The translations under genes and the position numbers were made by a program. A model generated the notes under the pieces. That model was not told the DNA's origin. It did not search any database and saw only the letters and a list, made by a program, of their open reading frames with translations. A stretch of DNA of 64,000 bases. Origin: Kriegella sp965368185. GTDB taxonomy: Bacteria; Bacteroidota; Bacteroidia; Flavobacteriales; Flavobacteriaceae. Below are positions 8,208 through 16,872 of the stretch, piece by piece; position 1 is the stretch's first letter; each line of letters opens with the position of its first letter. The stretch lies in assembly GCA_965368185.1 (NCBI GenBank), contig CBDULZ010000004.1, forward strand, positions 34,629 through 98,628, in the 5' to 3' direction.

Positions 8208-8903
8208 ATGAAAAGAATAGGCATCACAGCATTATTCGCCCTGCTGTTCGTAGTGTTCCTAATTATTTGGATATATAGCTACGAACAAGGGCTAGAAGAG
8301 GCTTATATCCCTATAACCGACAATAAGGAACTTCCAATTATTCCATTGGAAAAAAGGGTCTTCGAACGATCTGAGCTCGCTTTGGAATATTTAGAAATGC
8401 CAGTTGACGAAACCCATCAAAGAATGTTGGATACGTATTATGACAATCGCGCCTACCCAGGGGCACCGCCAAGTATCCCACATCCCGTAAAAATAAAACT
8501 CGGTATGGGGGGCAATGTTTGCCTGCAATGCCATGAAAATGGGGGTTTTGTCGAAAAATTTAATGCCTACGCCCCCGTTACGCCACATCCTGAGATGATA
8601 AATTGCAAACAATGTCATGTAGAGCAACAGACGCAATCAAAATTTGTAGCCACTAATTTTTATAAAAAACCAGCACCGGCAGTTGGTACGAACAATGCGC
8701 TACAGGGCAGTCCGCCAGTAATTACACATCAACTGCAAATGCGAGAGAATTGCCTCTCCTGCCATGGGGGACCAGGTGCGGTTAAAGAATTAAGAGTAAG
8801 CCATCCTGAAAGGATCAATTGCAGACAATGCCACGTACCAAAGGAACGGCCCTATGAAAACGTAGAACGGTTTGTACGGATAAATACTCAGACCAATGAC
8901 TAA
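8208..8903 (+). CDS. NapB-like tetraheme cytochrome c with duplicated diheme domain
   Basis: A 231-residue protein with an N-terminal membrane anchor (about residues 5-24) and four CxxCH heme sites at 105-109, 133-137, 182-186 and 205-209. The first half matches NapB landmarks: PPSIPH, CLQCH, NCKQCHV and FVATNF. The second half repeats the pattern: SPPVITH, CLSCH, a HPERINCRQCHVP block and a final RF. Classical NapB is diheme, so this looks like an internal duplication. It should pass electrons to NapA at the outer face of the inner membrane. It starts 2 bp after napA and overlaps the next gene by 8 bp. Confidence 0.85.
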   Translation: MKRIGITALFALLFVVFLIIWIYSYEQGLEEAYIPITDNKELPIIPLEKRVFERSELALEYLEMPVDETHQRMLDTYYDNRAYPGAPPSIPHPVKIKLGMGGNVCLQCHENGGFVEKFNAYAPVTPHPEMINCKQCHVEQQTQSKFVATNFYKKPAPAVGTNNALQGSPPVITHQLQMRENCLSCHGGPGAVKELRVSHPERINCRQCHVPKERPYENVERFVRINTQTND

Positions 8904-9513
8904 ACTAAAGATACTGTTGGGACTTTTTTTCTTGTTTTACCTGTGTTCTTGTAAACATAAGGAGGGTGAATATCACAGTCTACGGGAAAAAATAGAAGCG
9001 GAAGGAAAAAAATATAATGATACCACCATTTCTTCAGAGGCGTATATAGGAGATATTGAAACCGTGGAAATTACCGAAGAAAAGCACAGCTTTTTGATTC
9101 CGGAACGTAAAAGTCAGTTAAAATCGTACGCCTGTACCGAATGCCACTCCAAACCCTTATCAGAAATGCAAAAAAATATGAGTGTACAGAAGGCGCATTG
9201 GGATATTAAGGTCATACACGCCGATGAAAATGCGATGAACTGTGTTACCTGCCACAACGGCAGCGATATGAACCATCTAAAAAGTCTGACCGGGAAACCT
9301 GTTGACTTTAATCTGAGCTATAAACTTTGTAGTCAATGCCATACAAGTCAATTCAAAGATTGGGTAGGTGGCGCACACGGAAAGAATATCGGAGGCTGGG
9401 CGAAACCTCGCGCTGCGATGACCTGTGTAAACTGCCATAATCCGCACCAGCCAAAAATCGCATCGAAATGGCCGGTGCAGTTCAATACACGAAAAGCACA
9501 AGAAAGGGAATAA
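8896..9513 (+). CDS. Tetraheme cytochrome c lipoprotein
   Basis: A 205-residue protein with a lipoprotein signal (LCSC, lipidated Cys at about residue 19) and four CxxCH motifs at about 80-84, 116-120, 145-149 and 177-181, several followed by N-H or N-P-H as in NapC/NrfH- and cytochrome c3-like proteins. It overlaps the NapB-like gene by 8 bp, so it belongs to the nap operon. I infer an electron carrier between the quinol module and the NapB-like protein. It lacks the long N-terminal helix of a true NapC; as a lipoprotein it is tethered by lipid rather than by a quinol-oxidising helix. Confidence 0.8.
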   Translation: MTKLKILLGLFFLFYLCSCKHKEGEYHSLREKIEAEGKKYNDTTISSEAYIGDIETVEITEEKHSFLIPERKSQLKSYACTECHSKPLSEMQKNMSVQKAHWDIKVIHADENAMNCVTCHNGSDMNHLKSLTGKPVDFNLSYKLCSQCHTSQFKDWVGGAHGKNIGGWAKPRAAMTCVNCHNPHQPKIASKWPVQFNTRKAQERE

Positions 9514-9548
9514 AAGATAGATGGATGTAAAAACACAATAATAGTCTT

Positions 9549-10685
9549 ATGAGCGAAAAAAAGAAATGGTTCACACTGGATTTAGGGTTTAATAATAAAG
9601 AACCAGCTGCCGGTAGTTGTGGTTGTGGAAAAACCTCGGGGGGCTGTGGGCCCCATACTCCTGCACCAAAAAATGAATATTCCATTACCTCGGAAGAATT
9701 CGATGCAGCGGTTGAGGACACCATGGTCGAGGAAACACGCAAAGATGGTTTCCAACAGGTTTTCGATGTGAAGATGGATAGGCGAACCGCTTTTAGAAAA
9801 TTGACCGCCAGTTTATTGGTAGGTGCAGGAGCGGTACAAACCTCTTGTAGTGTGATTGCCGGCGAAGAAACTAAGGAAAAGGCACAAATCGATTGGGAAG
9901 AGCAATTTAAAGGCAATTATAAACTGATGACCGAGAAAGAACGAAAAGCGACAGTAGATCGGCTAGTACGTTCTTATCAAATACGGAAAAAACAGAATAT
10001 TACCATGACGTCTACCGATGCGCCCAAAGATGTGCTTTTTGGATATGCCTTCAATATTTCGAAATGCCAAGGGTATATGGACTGTGTAAGTGCTTGCGTC
10101 AAAGAAAACAATCAGGACAGAAACTCCGAAATGCAATACATCCGAATTCATGAAATGAAAGATGGGGAAGGCTTTAAGTTTAACGAAGCTGATGATAACT
10201 ATTATCACGAGGTACCGGCCGAAGGGCATTTTTATATGGGAACCCAATGCTTTCATTGTGACAATCCACCTTGCGTGGATGTTTGCCCCGTGCAAGCTAC
10301 ATGGAGAGAAGAAGACGGACTTGTGGTCGTTGATTACGACTGGTGTATCGGGTGTAGATATTGCATGGCGGCCTGCCCCTATGACGGTAGACGTTTTAAC
10401 TGGAGTAAACCGGAAGTGCCCGAGGAAGAAGTCAACAAAAACCAGCATTATCTGGGCAATCGCATGCGTAAAAAGGGGGTTATGGAAAAATGTACCTTTT
10501 GTGTACAGCGGTCCAGATCAGGTAAAGACCCTGCGTGTGTCGAGGCATGCCCCACCGGTGCCCGCATCTTCGGAAATCTGTTAGATCCCGATAGCACCAT
10601 CAGATGGGTATTGGAAAATAAAAAGGTATTCCGGTTAAAAGAAGACTTGGGCACCGAACCCAAGTTCTGGTATTTTATGGATTAG
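9549..10685 (+). CDS. NrfC/DmsB-like 4Fe-4S ferredoxin subunit with long N-terminal extension
   Basis: A 378-residue iron-sulfur protein. A Cys/Gly-rich stretch (about 23-36) and an acidic linker precede an internal twin-arginine motif (DRRTAFRKL, about 77-85) and a hydrophobic core, so the Tat signal sits about 75 residues in. Four ferredoxin cysteine sets follow: C173/C179/C183, C234/C237/C242/C246, C266/C269/C272/C276 and C315/C318/C330/C334. In the first set the usual CxxCxxC is CQGYMDC, so the second Cys is Tyr. It probably links the NrfD-like anchor encoded next to the cytochromes and NapA. The gap to the previous gene is 35 bp and to the next 51 bp. Confidence 0.85.
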   Translation: MSEKKKWFTLDLGFNNKEPAAGSCGCGKTSGGCGPHTPAPKNEYSITSEEFDAAVEDTMVEETRKDGFQQVFDVKMDRRTAFRKLTASLLVGAGAVQTSCSVIAGEETKEKAQIDWEEQFKGNYKLMTEKERKATVDRLVRSYQIRKKQNITMTSTDAPKDVLFGYAFNISKCQGYMDCVSACVKENNQDRNSEMQYIRIHEMKDGEGFKFNEADDNYYHEVPAEGHFYMGTQCFHCDNPPCVDVCPVQATWREEDGLVVVDYDWCIGCRYCMAACPYDGRRFNWSKPEVPEEEVNKNQHYLGNRMRKKGVMEKCTFCVQRSRSGKDPACVEACPTGARIFGNLLDPDSTIRWVLENKKVFRLKEDLGTEPKFWYFMD

Positions 10686-10736
10686 AAGTAATAGAATTAT
10701 TATAACAATTTACATATCCCGCCAAAATAGAGGCAC

Positions 10737-11981
10737 ATGAATACACTTAGAGCTTTTGGAAGTATGGTAAAAGACAGCCTTAGGTACATCACCCATGGCT
10801 CAAAAATCTATCATATCTGGATGATTTTCCTCACCGCTATAATGCTTATAGGCATGTACTGCTATTCCATACAACTAGATGAAGGATTGAGCGCCACGGG
10901 AATGACCGACAGGGTAAGTTGGGGCCTTTATATTTCTAACTTTACTTTTTTAGTAGGCGTGGCGGCAGCTGCCGTTATGCTGGTAATGCCTACTTATGTT
11001 TTACAGGATATTGATTTCAAACAGGCCGTTCTGATCGGGGAAGGGCTAGCGGTGGCAGCCTTGGTCATGTGCCTTGCATTTGTCGTTGCCGATATGGGAG
11101 GCCCTTCGGTGTTATGGCACATGATACCTGGCATCGGCGTATTTAATTTTCCAAGTTCTATGCTCGCTTGGGACGTAATCGTGCTAAACGGATATCTTTT
11201 TATAAATATAACTATCCCCTTATATATTCTATTTCGGCACTATCAAGGTAAGATTGCCGACCCCAAAATATATATACCGGGTTCGATTTTATCTGTACTA
11301 TGGGCCGTGGGCATACATTTGGTAACTGCCTTTCTATACGAAGGGCTCCAAGCACGTCCATTTTGGAACAACGCACTTCTAGGACCACGCTTTTTGGCAT
11401 CTGCCTTTGCCGCGGGCCCAGCACTTATCATTTTGGTATTGGCTATGATCCGTAGGTTTACCGAATTCAATATTGAACAGAAAACAATCAATAAAATTGC
11501 CATGATCGTCGTGGTGGCTGCCCAGATCAATCTGATTATGCTAGTTTCCGAACTGTTCAAGGAGTTTTATGCCCCGACTCATCATAGTGAAAGTGCCTAT
11601 TACCTTTTCTTCGGATTGGAAGGTAAAACTGCTCTTCTCCCATGGATCTGGACTGCCATTCCTATGAATGTCTTAGCAACCGTTTTGCTTACGTTTCATA
11701 AGCTGCGCAATAATCCCAAAGTGCTCTATTTTTGTTGTTTCATTTTATTTGTTGCCATTTGGATAGAAAAAGGTTTCGGACTTATCGTACCCGGTTTCAT
11801 CCCTGGCCCTTATGGCAAGATTGCGGAATACACCCCGACAGGTGTTGAAATAGGCGTGACTTTGGGTATCTGGGCCATGGGTGCTTTTGTTTTTACCATG
11901 TTGGCAAAAACCTCGATCGGCATCGAACTAGGTAAACTTAGATACAAGAAAAAAGAGGTATTGGAGTCAGAAACCACATAA
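10737..11981 (+). CDS. NrfD/PsrC-family quinol-oxidising membrane subunit
   Basis: A 414-residue integral membrane protein with about ten hydrophobic segments. It shows NrfD/PsrC features: an early conserved GLYI, long paired helices and a loop with PGFIPGPYG late in the chain. The family exchanges electrons between menaquinol and an attached four-cluster ferredoxin, here the protein encoded just upstream. In this locus it would replace the NapC or NapGH quinol dehydrogenases of proteobacteria, which are absent. Quinol oxidation is inferred from family membership and gene order. Confidence 0.88.
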   Translation: MNTLRAFGSMVKDSLRYITHGSKIYHIWMIFLTAIMLIGMYCYSIQLDEGLSATGMTDRVSWGLYISNFTFLVGVAAAAVMLVMPTYVLQDIDFKQAVLIGEGLAVAALVMCLAFVVADMGGPSVLWHMIPGIGVFNFPSSMLAWDVIVLNGYLFINITIPLYILFRHYQGKIADPKIYIPGSILSVLWAVGIHLVTAFLYEGLQARPFWNNALLGPRFLASAFAAGPALIILVLAMIRRFTEFNIEQKTINKIAMIVVVAAQINLIMLVSELFKEFYAPTHHSESAYYLFFGLEGKTALLPWIWTAIPMNVLATVLLTFHKLRNNPKVLYFCCFILFVAIWIEKGFGLIVPGFIPGPYGKIAEYTPTGVEIGVTLGIWAMGAFVFTMLAKTSIGIELGKLRYKKKEVLESETT

Positions 11982-12038
11982 GTTTTTGTTTAAAATAAAG
12001 TGCTATTCTTTGTACCTAATTTTATAACTTGAATTCCA

Positions 12039-12845
12039 ATGTCAAATACCACCTCAAAAAGCATACTTAGTCCTAAAGATCTGCTCGCCTTACAACAGGC
12101 GAAACTCAAGATGGAACGTATCGGGTGGGCCATGCAAGGCCTTAATAAAGTGGGTACATTAATCGAGAACCGCATCGATTTATTACCGCAAAAACAGCAA
12201 AAATGGTTGCAGCAGGTAACGCATAAGGTGCTTTATGCCGTCGTTAAATCAAACTTGGTTACGATGCAGGCTAAAGGCAATTCAATGCCATGGAACAAGG
12301 CCTACAAGGCGTTGGTTACTTCTACCGGGGCTGTCGGAGGCGCTTTAGGGGCTACGGCTTTTGCCGTGGATCTTACCGTAGCCACAAAATTGATGATGCG
12401 ATCGATTATGGACATTGCGCGCAGCGAGGGCGAGGATCTTACAGTCTTCGATACGCAATTGGCATGTCTACAAGTGTTCGCCCTAGGAGGCAAATCAAAA
12501 CATGATGATGGACTCGAAACGGGGTACTATGCCACCAGAATCGCATTGAATACAGCAGTCAAAGGAGCATCAGCCAAATTAGTGGAAGGATTTCTAAAGG
12601 GAAGCGGCAATCCGCTCTTGCGTTTTATTACCCAAGTGGCATCGCGTTTTAGCGTTCAGGTATCGGAAAAATTCGTTGCGCAGGCTATTCCCATATTGGG
12701 CGCTGCAGGCGGCGCAGCCATTAATCTCGCGTTTATAAATCATTTTCAAAATATGGCACAGGCACATTTTACGATTCGCCGTTTGGAACGGAAATATGGC
12801 GAAATTTTGATCCGAGAGACTTATGAAAGTACTATTTTAAAATAA
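12039..12845 (+). CDS. EcsC-family protein
   Basis: A 268-residue protein of the EcsC family. It has the amphipathic N-terminus (LLALQQAKLKMERIGWAMQGLNKVG), an Ala/Gly-rich centre (GAVGGALGATAFAVDLTVATKLMMRSIMDIA) and the second glycine-rich stretch (IPILGAAGGAAINLAFINHFQNMAQAHFTIRRLE). The biochemical role of the family is unknown; the name comes from a gene beside the Bacillus EcsAB transporter. It starts 57 bp after the NrfD-like gene on the same strand, so it may be read with the nap locus, but no functional link is evident. Confidence 0.8.
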   Translation: MSNTTSKSILSPKDLLALQQAKLKMERIGWAMQGLNKVGTLIENRIDLLPQKQQKWLQQVTHKVLYAVVKSNLVTMQAKGNSMPWNKAYKALVTSTGAVGGALGATAFAVDLTVATKLMMRSIMDIARSEGEDLTVFDTQLACLQVFALGGKSKHDDGLETGYYATRIALNTAVKGASAKLVEGFLKGSGNPLLRFITQVASRFSVQVSEKFVAQAIPILGAAGGAAINLAFINHFQNMAQAHFTIRRLERKYGEILIRETYESTILK

Positions 12846-12977
12846 CCGAAAAAAGTGAGCGGAATCAAGCAATTATAAAGGTTACATATCAGCAAAACAA
12901 GTTCTTACAGGGAATAATGATAACTTGAAGATGGCATTTAAAGGGGAAGTCTACAATCGTATACGATTTCCGTTTGC

Positions 12978-14366
12978 TTATGGCCTAGTATTACGTAGTG
13001 TAGCCTTTATCTCTTTCCGTAAAAAATATCCCGTGACTAAGGTCGCAAGTACATCGGCTATGGGAAAGGATATCCAAACCCCCAGCTCTTTAAAATATAG
13101 CGGAAGAATTATAATGAGTGGTATAAAAAAGAAACCTTGTCGTGTCAAAGTTAAAAGCAGTGCTGGAACCGCCTTACCTATGGCCTGAAAATAAGCTGCC
13201 CCAATCAATTGCAACGCGACAATCGGTGTTGCCGCAAAAACCCACCGCATGGCTGCAGGTGTATGTTCTAAAACATAAGCATTGGTCGCAAATTCCATTG
13301 CAGACATTCCCGGTTTATCACTTAAAAATAATGCCGCTATCTCAGCCGGAAAAATCATCAGACCTGTAAACACAATAGTCGCCATAAAAGCAGCATACTT
13401 TATCGCAGTGTTTATCGATTCACGCACCCTATGGTATTTTTTCGCCCCATAATTGAACCCCGCAATAGGCAGAAAACCTTGAGTGACCCCGAAAACAGGA
13501 AACAGGGCGAACATTAACATACGTCCGATAATCGCGTAAACCGCCACCAAGGCTTCACCCCCCAAACCAAAAAGTATATTATTCATCAGCAAATAGACCA
13601 CGCTAGTCACCGCTTGTCTCGAAAGGGTTACAAAACCCAGTGCACCGATTTCCTTTAAAATGCTTTTGTCAAGTCCGAAATGTGAAAAGTTTATTTTTAA
13701 TTCAGAATTCTTGGAGAGAAAAAAATACAAAACATACCCAAAGCACAATACATAACCTACTGTGGTAGCCCAAGCCGCCCCACTCATACCCCAATCGAAA
13801 ATATAAATAAAAAGGTAATCCATAACCAGATTACCTACCGAAGGAATGATCATGGCAATCATAGCGAACTTCGGTTTTCCTTCGGCCCGAATCACCGTAT
13901 TGCCCATCATACATAACGCTAAAAAGGGAACGCCGTACAATACAATGGTATAATAAATCTTAGCAGGGTCAAAAATAGCTCCCTTTCCGCCAAAAGCCGG
14001 AATCAATGAATCGACATATAACAATCCCAAACAAACCATGGAAATGGTCGCCAGAAGTGTCAAGGTAATTTGGTTGCCAAATGTTTTTAAAGCTTTGTCT
14101 TTGTTGCCAGCACCCAAGGCACGAGAAATTATACTCGACCCACCAATGCCGATGGCCATGCCCAAAGCCCCAATAAAAAAAGAAACCGGCAAAACCACAT
14201 TGATAGCCGCAATCGCAATAGATCCGATCCAATTACCTACAAAAATGGAATCGACCAAAACATTGAGCGACATTACCAATATACCGATTGCCGCAGGCAC
14301 AGACTGTTTTACCAGCAGTTTCCCTATAGGTTCTGAACCTAATTGTTCTGTAGATACTTTTGCCAT
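12978..14366 (-). CDS. MATE-family efflux transporter
   Basis: A 462-residue transporter with about 12 membrane helices in two repeated halves, characteristic of MATE/NorM-type proteins: LVKQSVPAAIGILVMSLNVLVDSIFVGNWIG near the start, and the paired motif VFGVTQGFLPIAGFNYGAKKY at the beginning of the second half. The family exports cationic drugs or metabolites in exchange for Na+ or H+. It directly abuts the 37-codon ORF upstream (TAA at 14369-14367, ATG at 14366) and follows hemH, so the three are probably one transcript. Substrate unknown. Confidence 0.9.
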   Translation of the reverse strand: MAKVSTEQLGSEPIGKLLVKQSVPAAIGILVMSLNVLVDSIFVGNWIGSIAIAAINVVLPVSFFIGALGMAIGIGGSSIISRALGAGNKDKALKTFGNQITLTLLATISMVCLGLLYVDSLIPAFGGKGAIFDPAKIYYTIVLYGVPFLALCMMGNTVIRAEGKPKFAMIAMIIPSVGNLVMDYLFIYIFDWGMSGAAWATTVGYVLCFGYVLYFFLSKNSELKINFSHFGLDKSILKEIGALGFVTLSRQAVTSVVYLLMNNILFGLGGEALVAVYAIIGRMLMFALFPVFGVTQGFLPIAGFNYGAKKYHRVRESINTAIKYAAFMATIVFTGLMIFPAEIAALFLSDKPGMSAMEFATNAYVLEHTPAAMRWVFAATPIVALQLIGAAYFQAIGKAVPALLLTLTRQGFFFIPLIIILPLYFKELGVWISFPIADVLATLVTGYFLRKEIKATLRNTRP

Positions 14367-14480
14367 TTAATCTTCATTCAGGGCATTCATAGCCCATAAG
14401 GCTAAAGGCACCCACCTGTTGTCATCACTTTCAAACCTCATCTTAAACCAACCTATCAAAAAGTAGATTGTCATAACCAT
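14367..14480 (-). CDS. 37-aa small protein between hemH and the MATE gene
   Basis: A short ORF from ATG 14480-14478 to TAA 14369-14367. It begins 5 bp after the ferrochelatase stop and ends exactly where the MATE start codon begins. The product has a hydrophobic start (VMTIYFLIGWF) and then a polar, Trp-rich end (FESDDNRWVPLALWAMNALNED). An internal ATG at codon 14 would give a 24-residue soluble peptide. The exact packing between two genes is the main support, and the end reads like a real protein terminus. No family recognised. Confidence 0.4.
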   Translation of the reverse strand: MVMTIYFLIGWFKMRFESDDNRWVPLALWAMNALNED

Positions 14481-14485
14481 TTAGG

Positions 14486-15517
14486 TCAAGATGGCAGTTC
14501 TCCCGTTGCTTCCCAGGTATTGACCCATTTTGCCATCACTTGCACCCAAGCATCATCATCGTTTAAACAAGGTATATGCTTGTAATCTTCTCCTCCGGCA
14601 TCCTGAAATTGATGCTTGCCTTCCATCGCAATTTCCTCCAAAGTTTCAAGACAATCGGATACGAAGGCCGGGGTAATGACCGCAAGTTTTTTTATTCCTT
14701 CCTTAGGAAAGCGTTCGAACTCAAAATCGGTATAAGGTTTTAGCCATGGATCATTGGGCAAACGCGATTGAAACGAATTGCTCACCTTTTCATCGGGCAG
14801 GCCTAAAAACGCCTTTACACGCTCGGTCGTATCAAAACATTGATGTCGATAGCACGTATTGTGCGACACCGAATTTGTAACGCAACACTGACCATCGATT
14901 TTACAATGAAAACGCGTAGGGTCGGATTTTCGAATGTGCCGCTCGGGAATCCCATGATATGAGAATAAAATATGATCGTAATCGAAATTTTTTAATCCCG
15001 CAGCTATGCTTTGTGACAATACCTCGATATAGCCTTTATTTTTGTAAAATGCGGGCAAGGTGGTCAAATGCATTTCAGGAAAGTGTTCTTGCTGTTCTTC
15101 CATCGTTTTTACAACCACTGTTTCGTAAGAGGACATTGCATAGTGGGGATATAACGGAACCAAAAGCACTTCGTCAACCCCTCGTGCTTTTAATTCGCCC
15201 AGAGCATTCTTAATCGTCATACTTCCATAACGCATGCCTAATACAACTGGCATCTTGGTCTCGCTGCGCACTTTCTCGGCAAAACGCTCCGAAATCACAA
15301 TTAATGGGGAACCCTCCTTCCACCATATTTTTTGATAGGCGGCAGCCGATTTTTTTGGTCGTGTTCGTAAAATAATACCGCGAACAATAATCTTTCTTAG
15401 CCATTTCGGAGTGTCGATGACCCGCTCGTCCATTAAGAACTCATCCAAATAGGGTTTGACATCTTTAGGGGTAGGATTTTCGGGCGAACCCAAATTAACC
15501 AGTAAAACTCCTTTCAT
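14486..15517 (-). CDS. hemH: Ferrochelatase
   Basis: A 343-residue ferrochelatase, which inserts Fe2+ into the porphyrin at the end of heme synthesis. Typical motifs are GVLLVNLGSPENP at the N-terminus, MRYGSM, PLYPHY, the catalytic FSYHGIPERH (H188) and TPAFVSDCLETLEEI. Five cysteines cluster between residues 205 and 227 (HCKIDGQCC...CYRHQC), which could hold an internal [2Fe-2S] cluster as in some bacterial ferrochelatases. It is separated from the main heme gene run at 23-31 kb. It is followed by the 37-codon ORF and the MATE gene on the same strand. Confidence 0.93.
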   Translation of the reverse strand: MKGVLLVNLGSPENPTPKDVKPYLDEFLMDERVIDTPKWLRKIIVRGIILRTRPKKSAAAYQKIWWKEGSPLIVISERFAEKVRSETKMPVVLGMRYGSMTIKNALGELKARGVDEVLLVPLYPHYAMSSYETVVVKTMEEQQEHFPEMHLTTLPAFYKNKGYIEVLSQSIAAGLKNFDYDHILFSYHGIPERHIRKSDPTRFHCKIDGQCCVTNSVSHNTCYRHQCFDTTERVKAFLGLPDEKVSNSFQSRLPNDPWLKPYTDFEFERFPKEGIKKLAVITPAFVSDCLETLEEIAMEGKHQFQDAGGEDYKHIPCLNDDDAWVQVMAKWVNTWEATGELPS

Positions 15518-15538
15518 ACCTTTTCATTTTTCAAGCCA

Positions 15539-15546
15539 CAAAAATA
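15539..15546 (-). promoter_or_regulatory. Probable -7 box of the hemH promoter
   Basis: Read leftwards the sequence is TATTTTTG, an exact match to the Bacteroidota -7 consensus TAnnTTTG, 22 bp before the hemH start codon. No clear -33 TTTG is visible. Confidence 0.4.
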
Positions 15547-15685
15547 GTGTTTGTAAGCTGTTTTATCTCAATACGCCCATTACTTTCTAATCGTAGCATG
15601 GAAAAAACAATTTTTCACACCGATTTAACAGCCAATATCTTCTTTTTTTATAAGTTGTATCATAAAGCCAAAACAACCTCTCCCA

Positions 15686-16762
15686 ATGCTAGATTCTTTT
15701 TTTAATAATGTGAACAACCCTTCGCTACTCTATCTGACAGGGGCGTTTCTTCTCATATTGATCATTTACTTTATTGTCATCAGAATATTAAGTTCGTATG
15801 GTAAGAATCCGAAATACTTGATTCCAGCCAAAGCGGTAAAAAAAATAAGCCGCCCCCTGCTCCTTATTTTTCTTTCGTTTTTGATTCGAATGGAATCCCT
15901 GCGCACACTGTTTGGCCTTGATGAACATAGTTATTGGTTCAAAAAAACCAGTACCTTGCTGTTCATTTTTTCATTTACATGGCTGATTTTAAACATAATC
16001 AAAATCGTTAAACACCAAGTTATAGAAAGGTACGACGTTCAAGCCGCCGATAACCTAAAGGCACGTAGTATCACCACCCAGTTTAATATTTTGGAACGTA
16101 TCGTAATATTCATTGTCATTATTCTTGCCTTGGGTATTGCATTGATGAGTTTTGAGGGAATTCGTGAAATTGGGGTGAGCATATTTGCCTCTGCCGGGGT
16201 GGCGGGAATCATCATTGGTTTTTCGGCTCAAAAAATGATCGGCACCATTCTGGCCGGCATACAAATTGCCATCGCCCAACCCATTAAACTCGATGACGTC
16301 GTAATCGTAGAAGGCGAATGGGGCCGCATCGAGGAAATCACTTTGACCTATGTCGTTGTTAAAATCTGGGATAAGCGTAGGTTAGTAGTACCAACACCGT
16401 ATTTCATCGAAAAGCCTTTTCAAAACTGGACCAAGACTTCTTCCGATATTTTGGGGACCGTTTTTTTATACACCGATTACTTGGTGCCTTTTGATGCGCT
16501 TCGCACCGAGTTGACCCGTGTTTTACAAAGTTCCGAACTTTGGGATGGCGAAGTGAACAACATTCAAGTAACCGATTCAAAATCGGGTTTTGTAGAGGTA
16601 AGGGCCCTTATGAGTGCCAGAAACTCTTCGGATGCCTGGGATTTACGTGTGCGCGTCCGTGAAAAATTAATTTCATTTCTGCAGGAAAATTATCCTGAAA
16701 GTTTAGCCCATACCCGATTGTACGTTAAAAATATGGAAGAAGCGAAAAATAGAAGCCTTTAA
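15686..16762 (+). CDS. MscS-type mechanosensitive channel
   Basis: A 358-residue protein with about four membrane segments. The last is the pore-lining TM3-like helix (GVSIFASAGVAGIIIGFSAQKMIGTILAGIQIAIAQP), followed by the beta domain (DDVVIVEGEWGRIEEITLTYVVVKIWDKRRLVVPTPYF) typical of MscS. The family opens under membrane tension to release solutes during hypo-osmotic shock. The C-terminal domain is of ordinary length. It is divergent from hemH. The next annotated gene starts 111 bp downstream. Confidence 0.9.
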   Translation: MLDSFFNNVNNPSLLYLTGAFLLILIIYFIVIRILSSYGKNPKYLIPAKAVKKISRPLLLIFLSFLIRMESLRTLFGLDEHSYWFKKTSTLLFIFSFTWLILNIIKIVKHQVIERYDVQAADNLKARSITTQFNILERIVIFIVIILALGIALMSFEGIREIGVSIFASAGVAGIIIGFSAQKMIGTILAGIQIAIAQPIKLDDVVIVEGEWGRIEEITLTYVVVKIWDKRRLVVPTPYFIEKPFQNWTKTSSDILGTVFLYTDYLVPFDALRTELTRVLQSSELWDGEVNNIQVTDSKSGFVEVRALMSARNSSDAWDLRVRVREKLISFLQENYPESLAHTRLYVKNMEEAKNRSL

Positions 16763-16872
16763 TGTTCGTTATACCATTGACCTTATTCCAAGTTTTTTCT
16801 GTGATAGAAAGGCAAAAAACAGAATATCCCCTTAAACTAAGGAGGTCAGCTCATTTAATAGCTATTTTCAAT

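Noticed and set aside
9963..10448. 161-codon minus-strand frame opposite the ferredoxin gene
   Set aside because: Shadow frame; the plus-strand frame has complete ferredoxin motifs.
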